Assembly (NCBI RefSeq): GCF_003233845.1
Contig: NZ_QKRB01000057.1
Coordinates: forward strand, 372,001-436,000
Source: Paenibacillus sambharensis
GTDB taxonomy: Bacteria > Bacillota > Bacilli > Paenibacillales > Paenibacillaceae
Reading direction: 5' to 3'
DNA: 64,000 bases
Shown: positions 28,309-36,669 of the stretch, one piece after another
Layout of the letters: every line of letters starts with the position of its first letter
Position numbering within the stretch: position 1 is the first letter of the stretch
Translations under genes and position numbers: made by a program
The notes under the pieces: model-generated
The model's input: only the letters and a program-made list of their open reading frames with translations
Told to the model about the DNA's origin: nothing
The model's database searches: none

Positions 28309-30603
28309 ATGAGATACAGGTTAGGAAAAGCGGCGGGCGGCTTGAACCGTCTGCTTAATGCGCGCCGATTGCGAGCATATGAGCGGCGGCTTTCACGTAT
28401 TCGCAGTTTCAAGGCACTTTATTCCTCAGCGCCTCTGCTCAATGAGCAGATCAAGATACTACGGTGGTCTGCGGAAGATGTAAGGACAGTGGAAAAACAA
28501 GTGCGGGCGGCGGCTGTTCTCAGTCTTATCGTCCAAGAGGAACTTGATATTAACCTTTACGACGAGCAGCTCATTGCCGGAATGGCAATGCACGAAGGTT
28601 ATATGATCGACATGAAGACAGGAGAAGGCAAGACTCTTGCTGCCCTGCTGCCTGCTTTTCTGAGTGTATTGGAAGGAAAGCAGGTTCATATCTATACCTT
28701 CAATGAATATCTGGCGGAACGGGACTGTATGTGGTGTGGTCCGGTGTTTAACCGCTTGGGGTTCCGAGTTTCTGGAATTAAGGAATGTATGAATAAAAGC
28801 GAGAAGCGGGAGGCATACGCCGCAGATGTCGTCTATGTAACTGCCCGGCAGGCCGGATATGATTGGTTGAATGATTCGCTCGTATACGAGCCCGAGGATC
28901 TGGTTCAGCGGCCGCTGGAATTGCACGATTTGATTGTGGATGAAGCGGATGGCATCCTGCTTGATGAAGCAAGGGTGCCTATGGTTATTGCAGGGGAAAG
29001 CAGTGAAGTAGATTCAAATGCCTACAGGGTAAGGGATATAGCTGTGCACCTGCAGAACGGCGCAGATTATCAGACTGATGAAGCGAGGCGTAATGTATTT
29101 TTAACTGATGAGGGCTGCGCTAAGGCGGAGGCTATGCTAAAATGCGGCAACTTGTATGAACTTCGCAATGCCGATCTGCTGGCGGATTTACATAGTGCCC
29201 TTCACGTTGAAGCGTTGCTGGTCAAGGATATTGATTATATAGTTTGCGACGGCAAGCTGGTGCTTATTGATGAATTTACCGGGCGGGCTGCCGAGAACCG
29301 CCAACTGCCAGACAGTCTGCAGTCGGCACTTGAGGCTAAGGAAGGCTTAAAGAATCGATCAACCGGGATCATATGGGGCACATTGACGGCCGAACATCTG
29401 GTTAAGCGTTATGCCAAGTTAGCCGGGATGAGCGGTACTGCAGCACTAGCAGCTGATGAACTCAAGGATATATATGGATTAGAGACATTGATCATTCCGA
29501 CACATTCAGTATGCAGAAGAGTCGATGAGCCCCATTTGATCTTCAGTCACAAGGAGGCCAAGTTTAGAGCGATCATGACTGATATTTCCGACTTGCATCG
29601 GCTCGGTAAACCGCTGCTAATCGGTACCTCTTCTGTTGAAGCCTCGGAGCGTCTTGCAGCTGATTTGGAAGCAGCGGGGATTAGGAGCTCTGTCATAAAC
29701 GCCCGGCATGATAAGGAGGAAGCTGCCTTGTTGTCGAAGGCAGGACGTCTCGGAGCGGTTACAGTGGCTACTCACATGGCTGGAAGAGGAGTGGACATCC
29801 ACCTTGGTGGCGGTGATCCGCTGGAAGCGGAACAAGTCCGTCTGCTCGGCGGGCTTCATGTCATTGGGACGGAATTGCATGACAGTCAACGGATCGACTG
29901 GCAGTTGAGAGGCCGAGCGGGTCGCCAGGGTGAGCCTGGGTACTCGCGTTATTATGTCAGTCTGGAGGATAGTTTGCTTCTTCGATATGGGTTGCAAGAA
30001 TCATTACCTGCCAGTTGTAAGGATTTAAGGCAAGAGGCGCCCTTGAATGACAACAAGCTTGGACGAATAGTTGATCATATACAGAGGGTCGCAGAAGGAC
30101 AACATCACGAGACTCGCAAGACGCTCGCTAAGTATGCGGATTTGTTGGAGCAGTACTGTCGTGAGATACGTGCCAAGCGAGACAGATTTCTTTATCGTGT
30201 CGTGCAGCCCAATATTTGGGTAAACACACTTCCGGAGTTATTCGCAGAAGCCCTTAACAGATTTGGAGATGAAACAACAAGAGAAGCCGAGCGCTATGCT
30301 ATGCTGGCGTGTATAGATAGATGCTGGGCCGACTTCCTCGCGTATGCTGCCTATGTTAAGGAAGGAATACATCTTGAGAGCATTGGCGGCCGGAATCCTC
30401 TGGAAGAATACACAAGGCTTATGTCAGATGCTTATGCTTCAGTAGATGACAAGATTAAAGCTGCGGTCGGGCAAACACTTCATAACAACAAAAACGTTGA
30501 ATCTCTGCTGGATGGTATTAAGCAGGAGGTTCGGGTGCCGTCAGCAACATGGACCTATCTTATCAACGACCAATTCTTCCCCGAACGGGTAAGCCTGATT
30601 TAA
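28309..30603 (+). CDS. secA2: accessory Sec translocase ATPase SecA2
   Basis: This 764-residue protein is a SecA-type motor, shorter than housekeeping SecA (about 835-840). Walker A is KTGEGKTLAALLPAF, the DEAD box is IVDEADGILLDEARVPM, motif III reads AGMSGTAALAADELKDIYGL, and motif VI is QLRGRAGRQGEPGYSRYYVSLED. The usual C-terminal zinc-binding cysteines are missing; the protein ends after the helical scaffold (NPLEEYTRLMSDAY region). These traits fit SecA2, which exports a limited set of proteins. No secY2, Asp or glycosyltransferase gene is near, so it must work with the main SecYEG. Starts at ATG 28309 behind GAGGAAG; a strong terminator follows, so it forms a single-gene unit. Confidence 0.88.
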   Translation: MRYRLGKAAGGLNRLLNARRLRAYERRLSRIRSFKALYSSAPLLNEQIKILRWSAEDVRTVEKQVRAAAVLSLIVQEELDINLYDEQLIAGMAMHEGYMIDMKTGEGKTLAALLPAFLSVLEGKQVHIYTFNEYLAERDCMWCGPVFNRLGFRVSGIKECMNKSEKREAYAADVVYVTARQAGYDWLNDSLVYEPEDLVQRPLELHDLIVDEADGILLDEARVPMVIAGESSEVDSNAYRVRDIAVHLQNGADYQTDEARRNVFLTDEGCAKAEAMLKCGNLYELRNADLLADLHSALHVEALLVKDIDYIVCDGKLVLIDEFTGRAAENRQLPDSLQSALEAKEGLKNRSTGIIWGTLTAEHLVKRYAKLAGMSGTAALAADELKDIYGLETLIIPTHSVCRRVDEPHLIFSHKEAKFRAIMTDISDLHRLGKPLLIGTSSVEASERLAADLEAAGIRSSVINARHDKEEAALLSKAGRLGAVTVATHMAGRGVDIHLGGGDPLEAEQVRLLGGLHVIGTELHDSQRIDWQLRGRAGRQGEPGYSRYYVSLEDSLLLRYGLQESLPASCKDLRQEAPLNDNKLGRIVDHIQRVAEGQHHETRKTLAKYADLLEQYCREIRAKRDRFLYRVVQPNIWVNTLPELFAEALNRFGDETTREAERYAMLACIDRCWADFLAYAAYVKEGIHLESIGGRNPLEEYTRLMSDAYASVDDKIKAAVGQTLHNNKNVESLLDGIKQEVRVPSATWTYLINDQFFPERVSLI

Positions 30604-30616
30604 AATGCAAGCTTGC

Positions 30617-30650
30617 AAACAGCGGTGCAGACCATCTGCACCGCTGTTTT
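30617..30650 (+). terminator. terminator after secA2
   Basis: A perfect 15-base-pair stem, 30617-30631 with 30635-30649 (core CAGCGGTGCAGA), followed by T residues. Confidence 0.85.
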
Positions 30651-30758
30651 GTGCTCGCTACGTTGAAATCACCCGGTATCTGGGATAAGATCGATAGGGG
30701 AGCGTTAAGCCGTTCCGGCTGCAACATTATCAACTGATAGAATGGGGACATCCGGGTT

Positions 30759-32591
30759 ATGTATCGTCATATGGAAGATTGTGTTACAGATTTGGAGAAG
30801 AACGGTCATCTGGTCCGTGTCCGGGAGGAAATTGACCCGGAACTCGAGATGGCTGCTGTACATAGAAGAGTTTATGAAGCGGGTGGACCTGCTCTGCTGT
30901 TCGAGAATGTGAAGGGCACCAACTACCGGGCGGTGTCGAACCTGTTTGGTTCTCTGGAACGCAGCCGGTTCATATTTCGCGATACTTGGCAGGCAGCTGA
31001 GAATGTTATTGCCCTGCGCGGAAATCCTGTACAAGCGCTGAAGCATCCGTTTAAGCAGGTGGGCACGGCTCTGGCCGCCTCCAAGGCTTTGCCGCGAAAG
31101 TCTTCCGGTCTTCCGGCAGGCTTCCGGGAAATCCGCATATCGGATCTTCCCATGATAAAATCCTGGCCTATGGACGGCGGAGCCTTCATTACACTGCCGC
31201 AGGTATATTCCGAAAATCCGGACAAGCCAGGCATCATGAATTCTAACCTCGGCATGTACCGTATACAGCTGAATGGCAATGACTACAAGCTGGATCAGGA
31301 AATCGGCCTGCATTATCAGATCCACCGAGGCATCGGCATTCATCAAGAGAAGGCAAGCCGGAGGGGGGAACCGCTAAAGGTCAGCTGCTTCGTTGGCGGT
31401 CCGCCAGCGCATACTCTGTCTGCTGTGATGCCGCTGCCCGAAGGCTTGAGCGAGATGACGTTTGCCGGCCTGCTTGCGGGACGCCGGTTCCGCTACAGTT
31501 ATGTGGACGGATACTGTATCAGTCATGATGCGGATTTTGTCATTACCGGAGAGATCCACCCCGGGGATACGAAGCCCGAGGGTCCGTTTGGCGATCATTT
31601 GGGTTATTACAGCCTGGTCCATCCTTTTCCGGTCATGAAAGTTCATAAAGTGTATGCCAAGGAGCATGCAATCTGGCCTTTTACCGTTGTCGGGCGTCCG
31701 CCTGCTGAGGATACAGCGTTCGGAGCGCTCATTCACGAGCTGACAGGCGATGCAATCAAGCAGGAGATTCCAGGAGTCCAGGAAGTCCATGCCGTTGACG
31801 CAGCTGGTGTGCATCCGCTGCTGTTTGCAATTGGCAGCGAGCGTTATACACCATATCAGACAGTCAAACAGCCAGCAGAGCTCTTGACGATTGCTAATCG
31901 CATCCTTGGTACCGGTCAGCTGAGCCTTGCCAAGTACCTGTTCATAACAGCAGAAGACCGTGTACCGCTTGATACGCATCGGGAAGCCGATTTTCTCCAA
32001 TATATTATGGAACGGATTGATCTGCGCCGTGATCTGCACTTCCAGACGAACACGACCATTGATACGCTCGACTACTCTGGAAGCGGACTCAACAGCGGCA
32101 GCAAGGTTATCTTCGCAGCATATGGAGATCAGAAGCGCGAGCTGTGCAAAGAGATCCCGGAAGCTCTCAGGGATATTCGCGGATTTGCAGGAGCATCTAT
32201 GATCATGCCGGGAATGGTTGCCATTGAGACGGGGGCATTCCGCAGTTACGAGGAAGCGGCCGAGGAATTACAGATGTTCTGCCAAGCTTTACAAGCTAAG
32301 GGGGGACTTCCAGAATGCCCGATGATCGTAGTCTGTGATGACAGCCGGTTTGTGAGCGGCAATTTGTCTAATTTCCTGTGGAGTACATTTACCCGGAGCA
32401 ATCCTTCGCATGATATCTATGGGGTTAACAGCTTCTATGAGCACAAGCACTGGGGATGTGATACGGTTGTCATTGATGCCCGGATTAAGCCGCATCATGC
32501 GCCGCCGCTTGAAGCAGATGCTTCAATAGAACGAAGCATTGACCGGTTCTTTGCGAAGGAAGCTAGCCTCGGCGCTATTAGACTGGGCTGA
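30759..32591 (+). CDS. UbiD-family decarboxylase
   Basis: UbiD-family enzymes use prenylated FMN to (de)carboxylate aromatic or alpha,beta-unsaturated acids. The 610-residue protein has the prFMN/metal motif NLGMYRIQ and the catalytic segment KPEGPFGDHLGYYS with the conserved Glu, plus HYQIHRGIGIHQEKA. It is longer at both ends than E. coli UbiD (about 497). No UbiX prenyltransferase gene, which makes the cofactor, lies beside it in this window. Start ATG 30759 has only a weak GGGG upstream; ATG 30771 is an alternative. A role in menaquinone-type quinone synthesis is possible but not shown. It stands alone between terminators. Confidence 0.88.
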   Translation: MYRHMEDCVTDLEKNGHLVRVREEIDPELEMAAVHRRVYEAGGPALLFENVKGTNYRAVSNLFGSLERSRFIFRDTWQAAENVIALRGNPVQALKHPFKQVGTALAASKALPRKSSGLPAGFREIRISDLPMIKSWPMDGGAFITLPQVYSENPDKPGIMNSNLGMYRIQLNGNDYKLDQEIGLHYQIHRGIGIHQEKASRRGEPLKVSCFVGGPPAHTLSAVMPLPEGLSEMTFAGLLAGRRFRYSYVDGYCISHDADFVITGEIHPGDTKPEGPFGDHLGYYSLVHPFPVMKVHKVYAKEHAIWPFTVVGRPPAEDTAFGALIHELTGDAIKQEIPGVQEVHAVDAAGVHPLLFAIGSERYTPYQTVKQPAELLTIANRILGTGQLSLAKYLFITAEDRVPLDTHREADFLQYIMERIDLRRDLHFQTNTTIDTLDYSGSGLNSGSKVIFAAYGDQKRELCKEIPEALRDIRGFAGASMIMPGMVAIETGAFRSYEEAAEELQMFCQALQAKGGLPECPMIVVCDDSRFVSGNLSNFLWSTFTRSNPSHDIYGVNSFYEHKHWGCDTVVIDARIKPHHAPPLEADASIERSIDRFFAKEASLGAIRLG

Positions 32592-32704
32592 ACGCCGTAC
32601 AGAGTGTCAGAATATGAATTCGGTTCAGGGTTCACTGCCGCTACAAATTAACAATGGCCCTGTCACTGCAATTATGTGCTTAAGAAGATATCGTTCTATT
32701 CAGC

Positions 32705-32737
32705 AAACAGGCTGTGCCCATAGGGCGCAGCCTGTTT
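32705..32737. terminator. bidirectional terminator between ubiD-like gene and hcp
   Basis: A 15-base-pair stem, 32705-32719 (AAACAGGCTGTGCCC) with 32723-32737, loop ATA; A-rich on one side and T-rich on the other, serving the convergent genes. Confidence 0.8.
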
Positions 32738-32756
32738 ACGCAGTACCATTATGCGG

Positions 32757-34049
32757 TTACTGCATCATCAACATTTCCGCCATATCATCCTGGGCATTGC
32801 CGATCAGCTTCAGCCCGAATTTGTCGACAAGCGTTTCAATGACACCCGGACTCATAAATTCCGGAGCCTTGGGACCGATACGAATATCCTTAATGCCCAG
32901 ACTGAATAAGCCCAGCAGGATGGCGACCGCCTTTTGTTCAAACCAGGAAAGAACGATGCTGACCGGCAGTTCATTAACACTGCAGCCAAATGCATCAGCC
33001 AGTGCCAATGCTATTTTTACCGTAGAGCCGGAGTTGTTGCACTGCCCGAGGTCAATGTACCGGGGAATTCCCGTGTCGCCTACCGTTCCATAGTCCACAT
33101 CATTGAACCGGAATTTGCCGCAGGAAGTGGTCAGAATGACGGTATCGTTAGGCAGGGAGGTGGCGAGCTCGCGGTAATATTCACCCTCCTTGCCGGGAGC
33201 ATCACAGCCTGCGATAACGAAGAACCGTTTGATCTTGCCGTCCTTTACGGCCTGAATGATCTCGGGTGCCAGACCGATCACTGTTTCATGATGATAGCCC
33301 GTTGTCAGAACCTGATCGGAATCGATGGTGATTGCAGGCAGGGCCAGTGCCCGCTCAATTAATGGCGTAAAATCGTCGTTCAGAATTTTCTCCACACCTT
33401 CAAGGCCAGCCACCTCATACGAGAAGAAGCGGTCTGCATAGGAGCCTTTAATCGGCATTACGCAGTTGGTTGTGGCTAGAATGGCCGCGGGATATTTCTC
33501 AAACAGACGCCGCTGATCGTACCAGGCCTTGCCGATGTTACCCTTCAAGTGTCCATATTTCTTCAAAAGCGGGTAGCCGTGGGCAGGCAGCATTTCGGAG
33601 TGCGTATAGATGTTGATGCCTTTGCCTTCCGTCTGCTTCAGCAACTCCTCAAGCGCGTACAGGTTATGACCTGTCACGATGATGGCATGACCTTCGATTT
33701 TATTCTGGCTGACGGTAACCGGCTGCGGAACGCCAAAATGCGTGGTATGCGCGCGGTCGAGCACATCCATGATTCTCACGGCCGCGTTACCGACCTTCAT
33801 GGCCATATCGACATGCTCCTGCAGGTTGAAGTTGGAATTGGTCAAGGTCAGATATAGCGCTTCGTGTGTTATTTTATCAACTTCCGGGTCGGTGCAGCCC
33901 AGCTGTCTGGCATGAGTGGCATAAGCAGCAATCCCTTTCAGGGCGAATATGATTGTATCCTGAAGGCTTGCAATTGTTTCGTCCTTGCCGCAAACTCCAA
34001 TCACCTTGCAGCCGCCTGCCGGTGTCTGCTCACATTGATAACAAAACAT
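32757..34049 (-). CDS. hcp: hybrid-cluster protein / hydroxylamine reductase, short class III form
   Basis: Hcp reduces hydroxylamine and, more likely in cells, nitric oxide under low oxygen. The N-terminus MFCYQCEQTPAGGC KVIGVC gives Cys3, Cys6, Cys14 and Cys20 for the 4Fe-4S cluster; hybrid-cluster ligands are seen in HNLYALEE, TNCVMP, IAGCDAPGKEGEYY and LGQCNNSGS, and near GPKAPEF. At 430 residues it lacks about 110 residues found after the N-terminal cysteines in the usual 540-residue proteins, which is the mark of class III. ATG 34049 follows GAGGAGG. An Fnr-like box lies about 65 bases upstream, in agreement with anaerobic induction. No hcr reductase gene is adjacent. Confidence 0.92.
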   Translation of the reverse strand: MFCYQCEQTPAGGCKVIGVCGKDETIASLQDTIIFALKGIAAYATHARQLGCTDPEVDKITHEALYLTLTNSNFNLQEHVDMAMKVGNAAVRIMDVLDRAHTTHFGVPQPVTVSQNKIEGHAIIVTGHNLYALEELLKQTEGKGINIYTHSEMLPAHGYPLLKKYGHLKGNIGKAWYDQRRLFEKYPAAILATTNCVMPIKGSYADRFFSYEVAGLEGVEKILNDDFTPLIERALALPAITIDSDQVLTTGYHHETVIGLAPEIIQAVKDGKIKRFFVIAGCDAPGKEGEYYRELATSLPNDTVILTTSCGKFRFNDVDYGTVGDTGIPRYIDLGQCNNSGSTVKIALALADAFGCSVNELPVSIVLSWFEQKAVAILLGLFSLGIKDIRIGPKAPEFMSPGVIETLVDKFGLKLIGNAQDDMAEMLMMQ

Positions 34050-34111
34050 GGACGTGACCTCCTCTTACTGTATTTTGTAGCGTAAGGGTATCAAAGGATG
34101 GCTGCTTGTAA

Positions 34112-34127
34112 TGTGAAAATTATCACT
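34112..34127 (-). promoter_or_regulatory. Fnr-like box upstream of hcp
   Basis: TGTGA-AAATTA-TCACT fits the Bacillus Fnr site TGTGA-N6-TCACA with one mismatch. A weak -10-like GATACC lies about 40 bases downstream on the hcp strand, in the arrangement usual for Fnr activation. Confidence 0.65.
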
Positions 34128-34251
34128 GAAATCCACAATTAGGAATTGGTTACTAGGGCATGTTACACTCAGAATGTGTGAAGATCTTAACATCCAGATA
34201 AGTTAATTTTTAGTATAATGTGAGGAGTTGTCCGAAAGGAGGGGGAACAGT

Positions 34252-35016
34252 TTGTCATCTCTGATCAGACTGGATAAGACCAACCTGGATATGGAGCATA
34301 TCTGCTGTGCGATGTCCGACAAGAAGGCGGCTGAAGGTGTACAGCTGAAGAAAGATTGGCTGAGATGCCGGTTTGATGAAGGCCTGACGTTCAGGAAGCT
34401 GGATGCGAGAGGGAAGGTGTTTATTGAATACATTCCTGCGGAGTATGCATGGGTGCCGGTTGAGGCTGAAGGCTATATGTACATAAACTGTTTGTGGGTT
34501 GCCGGCAGCTTTAAGGGGCAGGGCTACGGCCGCTCGCTGCTGGATGCCTGTATGAGTGATTCGAAGAACAAGCATGGACTGATTACCATATCAAGCAAGA
34601 GCAAGAAACCCTACCTGTCCGATAAGAAGTTTTTGCTCAAGCAGGGCTTTGAAACGGTGGATACGGCACCGCCCTATTTTGAATTAATGGTCAAACGTTT
34701 GGGAGAAGGCGGGCCTGTGCCCCGTTTCAAGGAATGCGCCAAGCAGAGCCGGCTTGAAGCTGACCTTCATGACGGACTGGTCGTTTGTTACACCAGCCAG
34801 TGTCCCTTCACGGAGTATTATGCCAATCAGGAGCTTGAGGAGATCGGAAGAGAATACGGAATCCCGGTTAAGAGCATTCGGCTTGCCAGCCGCGAAGAGG
34901 CTCAAAACGCCCCAGCCGCCTGGACGACTTACAGCGCTTATTATAACGGTACGTTCATCACCCATGAGATTCTAAACCGGGCCAAGTTCAGCGCTTGGAT
35001 GAAGAAGAGGGTCTAG
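34252..35016 (+). CDS. GNAT acetyltransferase with C-terminal YoaP domain
   Basis: This 254-residue protein has an N-terminal GNAT domain; the acetyl-CoA loop is KGQGYGRSLLDAC at about residue 90. The C-terminal third matches the YoaP-like domain, a thioredoxin-like piece with the cysteine pair in VCYTSQCPFTEYY, seen in B. subtilis YoaP of the same length. The acceptor substrate is not known. I chose TTG 34252, directly behind AGGAGGGGG, over a TTG at 34228 that lies before that site. TATAAT at 34214-34219 is a good -10. The gene has its own terminator and is not in an operon. Confidence 0.85.
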   Translation: MSSLIRLDKTNLDMEHICCAMSDKKAAEGVQLKKDWLRCRFDEGLTFRKLDARGKVFIEYIPAEYAWVPVEAEGYMYINCLWVAGSFKGQGYGRSLLDACMSDSKNKHGLITISSKSKKPYLSDKKFLLKQGFETVDTAPPYFELMVKRLGEGGPVPRFKECAKQSRLEADLHDGLVVCYTSQCPFTEYYANQELEEIGREYGIPVKSIRLASREEAQNAPAAWTTYSAYYNGTFITHEILNRAKFSAWMKKRV

Positions 35017-35030
35017 AGCGGAAGTAATAA

Positions 35031-35060
35031 GGGACAGACTGTCGAACGACAGCCTGTCCC
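35031..35060. terminator. terminator shared by two convergent genes
   Basis: GGGACAGACTGTCG (35031-35044) pairs with CGACAGCCTGTCCC (35047-35060) with one mismatch; on the minus strand it is followed by TTATTACTT. Confidence 0.65.
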
Positions 35061-35075
35061 AGCTGCTTAAAGGAA

Positions 35076-35291
35076 TCATTTGCTCAGTCGAATATCTAGT
35101 CGGGCAGCTACGCCAGCCGGATTTTGATGGTTGTGCGGTCCGCCAAAGTTGAAGGCAATAATGATAATGCTGTTAGGGCCTCTTTGCAGGAACCGTACGA
35201 TGTTGAAGTTGCGTCCGTTACCGTCAACCTGCTGATGGGGATCTGAATGTTCAATCAGATCGTATGGAGTTCCGGAAATGAAACGGTCCAT
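35076..35291 (-). CDS. small hypothetical protein
   Basis: A 71-residue frame that I do not recognise. It is supported by ATG 35291 with GGGAGG 9 bases upstream, and by a terminator hairpin just after the stop. The sequence starts MDRFISGTPYDLIEHSDP and has a short hydrophobic strand-rich middle (NSIIIIAFNFGG) followed by His/Asn residues; there is no signal peptide or full membrane helix. It lies alone, divergent from the GH10 gene and convergent with the acetyltransferase gene. It is probably a real small gene, function unknown. Confidence 0.6.
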   Translation of the reverse strand: MDRFISGTPYDLIEHSDPHQQVDGNGRNFNIVRFLQRGPNSIIIIAFNFGGPHNHQNPAGVAARLDIRLSK

Positions 35292-35654
35292 CGATCTGTG
35301 CCTCCCCGAAGCCTGCAGCTTTCCAGCTGCTTCAGGGTGTCTTGGAAGTACAATGAGGATTAAAACCGAAAATCTATAATTTACAGGGGGAAACCTTTAA
35401 TTAGTAGCTGTATATCTGCACCAGAAAAATGGTACAATCAAATAGTAAACGCTTACAAAATAGGTGAATAAAGGGGGGGTGCATTAACTCAATTTTCAAA
35501 AGGCTTTAACGGTTGCAGTATCATTCGCAAGTCAGAAGTTGAAGAGGAGGAGAATTATAGAGAAAGGTATTGAATGTTGAGCTATTCATAAACTGAAGTT
35601 TTTTGCGGCACTCGAATAAAAATTCAAATGGAAAAACAGAGGAGGAATAATGTG
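35292..35654 (+). other. 363-base region upstream of the xylanase gene
   Basis: This region holds the ribosome binding site of the leftward small gene (near 35301), a cre site and -10-like TACAAT (35433-35438), and then about 190 bases of leader before the GH10 start. A second GAGGAGG at about 35541 precedes only a very short frame; I do not call a leader peptide. No other gene or RNA element is recognisable. Confidence 0.55.
35444..35457 (+). promoter_or_regulatory. cre site (CcpA operator) upstream of the GH10 xylanase
   Basis: AGTAAACGCTTACA fits the degenerate cre consensus TGNAARCGNWWWCA at 13 of 14 positions. It lies six bases after a TACAAT -10 element (35433-35438), where CcpA binding would repress transcription when a preferred sugar is present. 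Confidence 0.7.
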
Positions 35655-36611
35655 ATGTTCAGATCCAAGACAATTAAAAGAGCGGCAGCGGTTCTGCTGA
35701 TCAGCTCTATGGTTATTTCGGCGTTCGCCGCTACCGCGTCTGCTGGCTTGTCCCGCAGCAAATTCCTCGGCAATATTATTGCCGGCAGTGTTCCATCCAA
35801 TTTCGGTTCATACTGGAATCAGGTCACACCCGAGAATTCAACCAAATGGGACGCTGTGGAAGGCAACCGCAATACGATGAACTGGGGCCAGGCGGATATG
35901 GCATACAACTATGCCCGCAGCAATGGATTCCAATTCCGTTTTCATACGCTTGTCTGGGGCAGTCAGGAGCCTGGCTGGATCCGGAATTTATCAGCAGCTG
36001 AGCAGAGGGCTGAAGTGACCCAGTGGATTCAAGCGGCCGGCCAGCGTTACCGCAATGCAGAGTTTGTGGATGTTGTCAACGAGCCGCTTCATGCGAAGCC
36101 ATCCTACCGTAATGCAATCGGTGGGGACGGTTCAACAGGATGGGACTGGGTCATCTGGTCGTTCCAAGAGGCACGCAAGGCGTTTCCAAACTCCAAGCTT
36201 ATGCTGAATGAATACGGTATCATTGGCGATCCAGGTGCCGCTGACCAGTACATTCGTATCATTAACCTTCTCAAGAGCAGAGGGCTGATTGACGGCATCG
36301 GAATCCAAAGTCATCATTTTAATATGGATTATGTTTCCGTGAGCACAATGCGGACAGTGCTGGATAAGCTGGCCGCAACCGGGTTGCCGATCTATGTGAC
36401 GGAGCTGGACATGACGGGTGACGATGCCACCCAGCTGGCCAGATATCAGCAGAAGTTTCCAGTTCTATGGGAGCATTGGGCAGTGAAAGGCGTGACGCTG
36501 TGGGGTTATCAGGAAGGACGTACCTGGGCGGCGAATACTCACCTCATCAGAAGCAATGGAACAGAGCGTCCTGCGCTGCAGTGGCTCAGAACATATTTGG
36601 CGTCCCACTAA
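35655..36611 (+). CDS. secreted endo-1,4-beta-xylanase, family GH10
   Basis: This 318-residue enzyme cuts xylan backbones outside the cell. A signal peptide of about 30 residues ends in ATASA, and the rest is a single GH10 barrel with no carbohydrate-binding module. The acid/base is Glu143 in VDVVNEPLH and the nucleophile is Glu250 in YVTELDM; HTLVWGSQEPGW is also a family mark. I chose ATG 35655, 9 bases after GGAGG; GTG 35652 is equally possible. The cre site upstream suggests catabolite repression. No other xylan genes lie next to it, although a GH18 gene is convergent. Confidence 0.95.
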   Translation: MFRSKTIKRAAAVLLISSMVISAFAATASAGLSRSKFLGNIIAGSVPSNFGSYWNQVTPENSTKWDAVEGNRNTMNWGQADMAYNYARSNGFQFRFHTLVWGSQEPGWIRNLSAAEQRAEVTQWIQAAGQRYRNAEFVDVVNEPLHAKPSYRNAIGGDGSTGWDWVIWSFQEARKAFPNSKLMLNEYGIIGDPGAADQYIRIINLLKSRGLIDGIGIQSHHFNMDYVSVSTMRTVLDKLAATGLPIYVTELDMTGDDATQLARYQQKFPVLWEHWAVKGVTLWGYQEGRTWAANTHLIRSNGTERPALQWLRTYLASH

Positions 36612-36627
36612 TGGTCTGATATAAATC

Positions 36628-36664
36628 AAGCGGCATACAACCCGAACAGGGATGTATGCCGCTT
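36628..36664. terminator. bidirectional terminator between GH10 and GH18 genes
   Basis: AAGCGGCATAC (36628-36638) pairs exactly with GTATGCCGCTT (36654-36664). Confidence 0.7.
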
Positions 36665-36669
36665 GTCTG

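Noticed and set aside
35541-35620. Leader peptide ahead of the xylanase
   Set aside because: A GAGGAGG is present but the frames that follow code only five to eight residues with no start at proper spacing.
36104-36317. Leftward frames opposite the GH10 gene
   Set aside because: They are antisense to the catalytic barrel with no expression signal.
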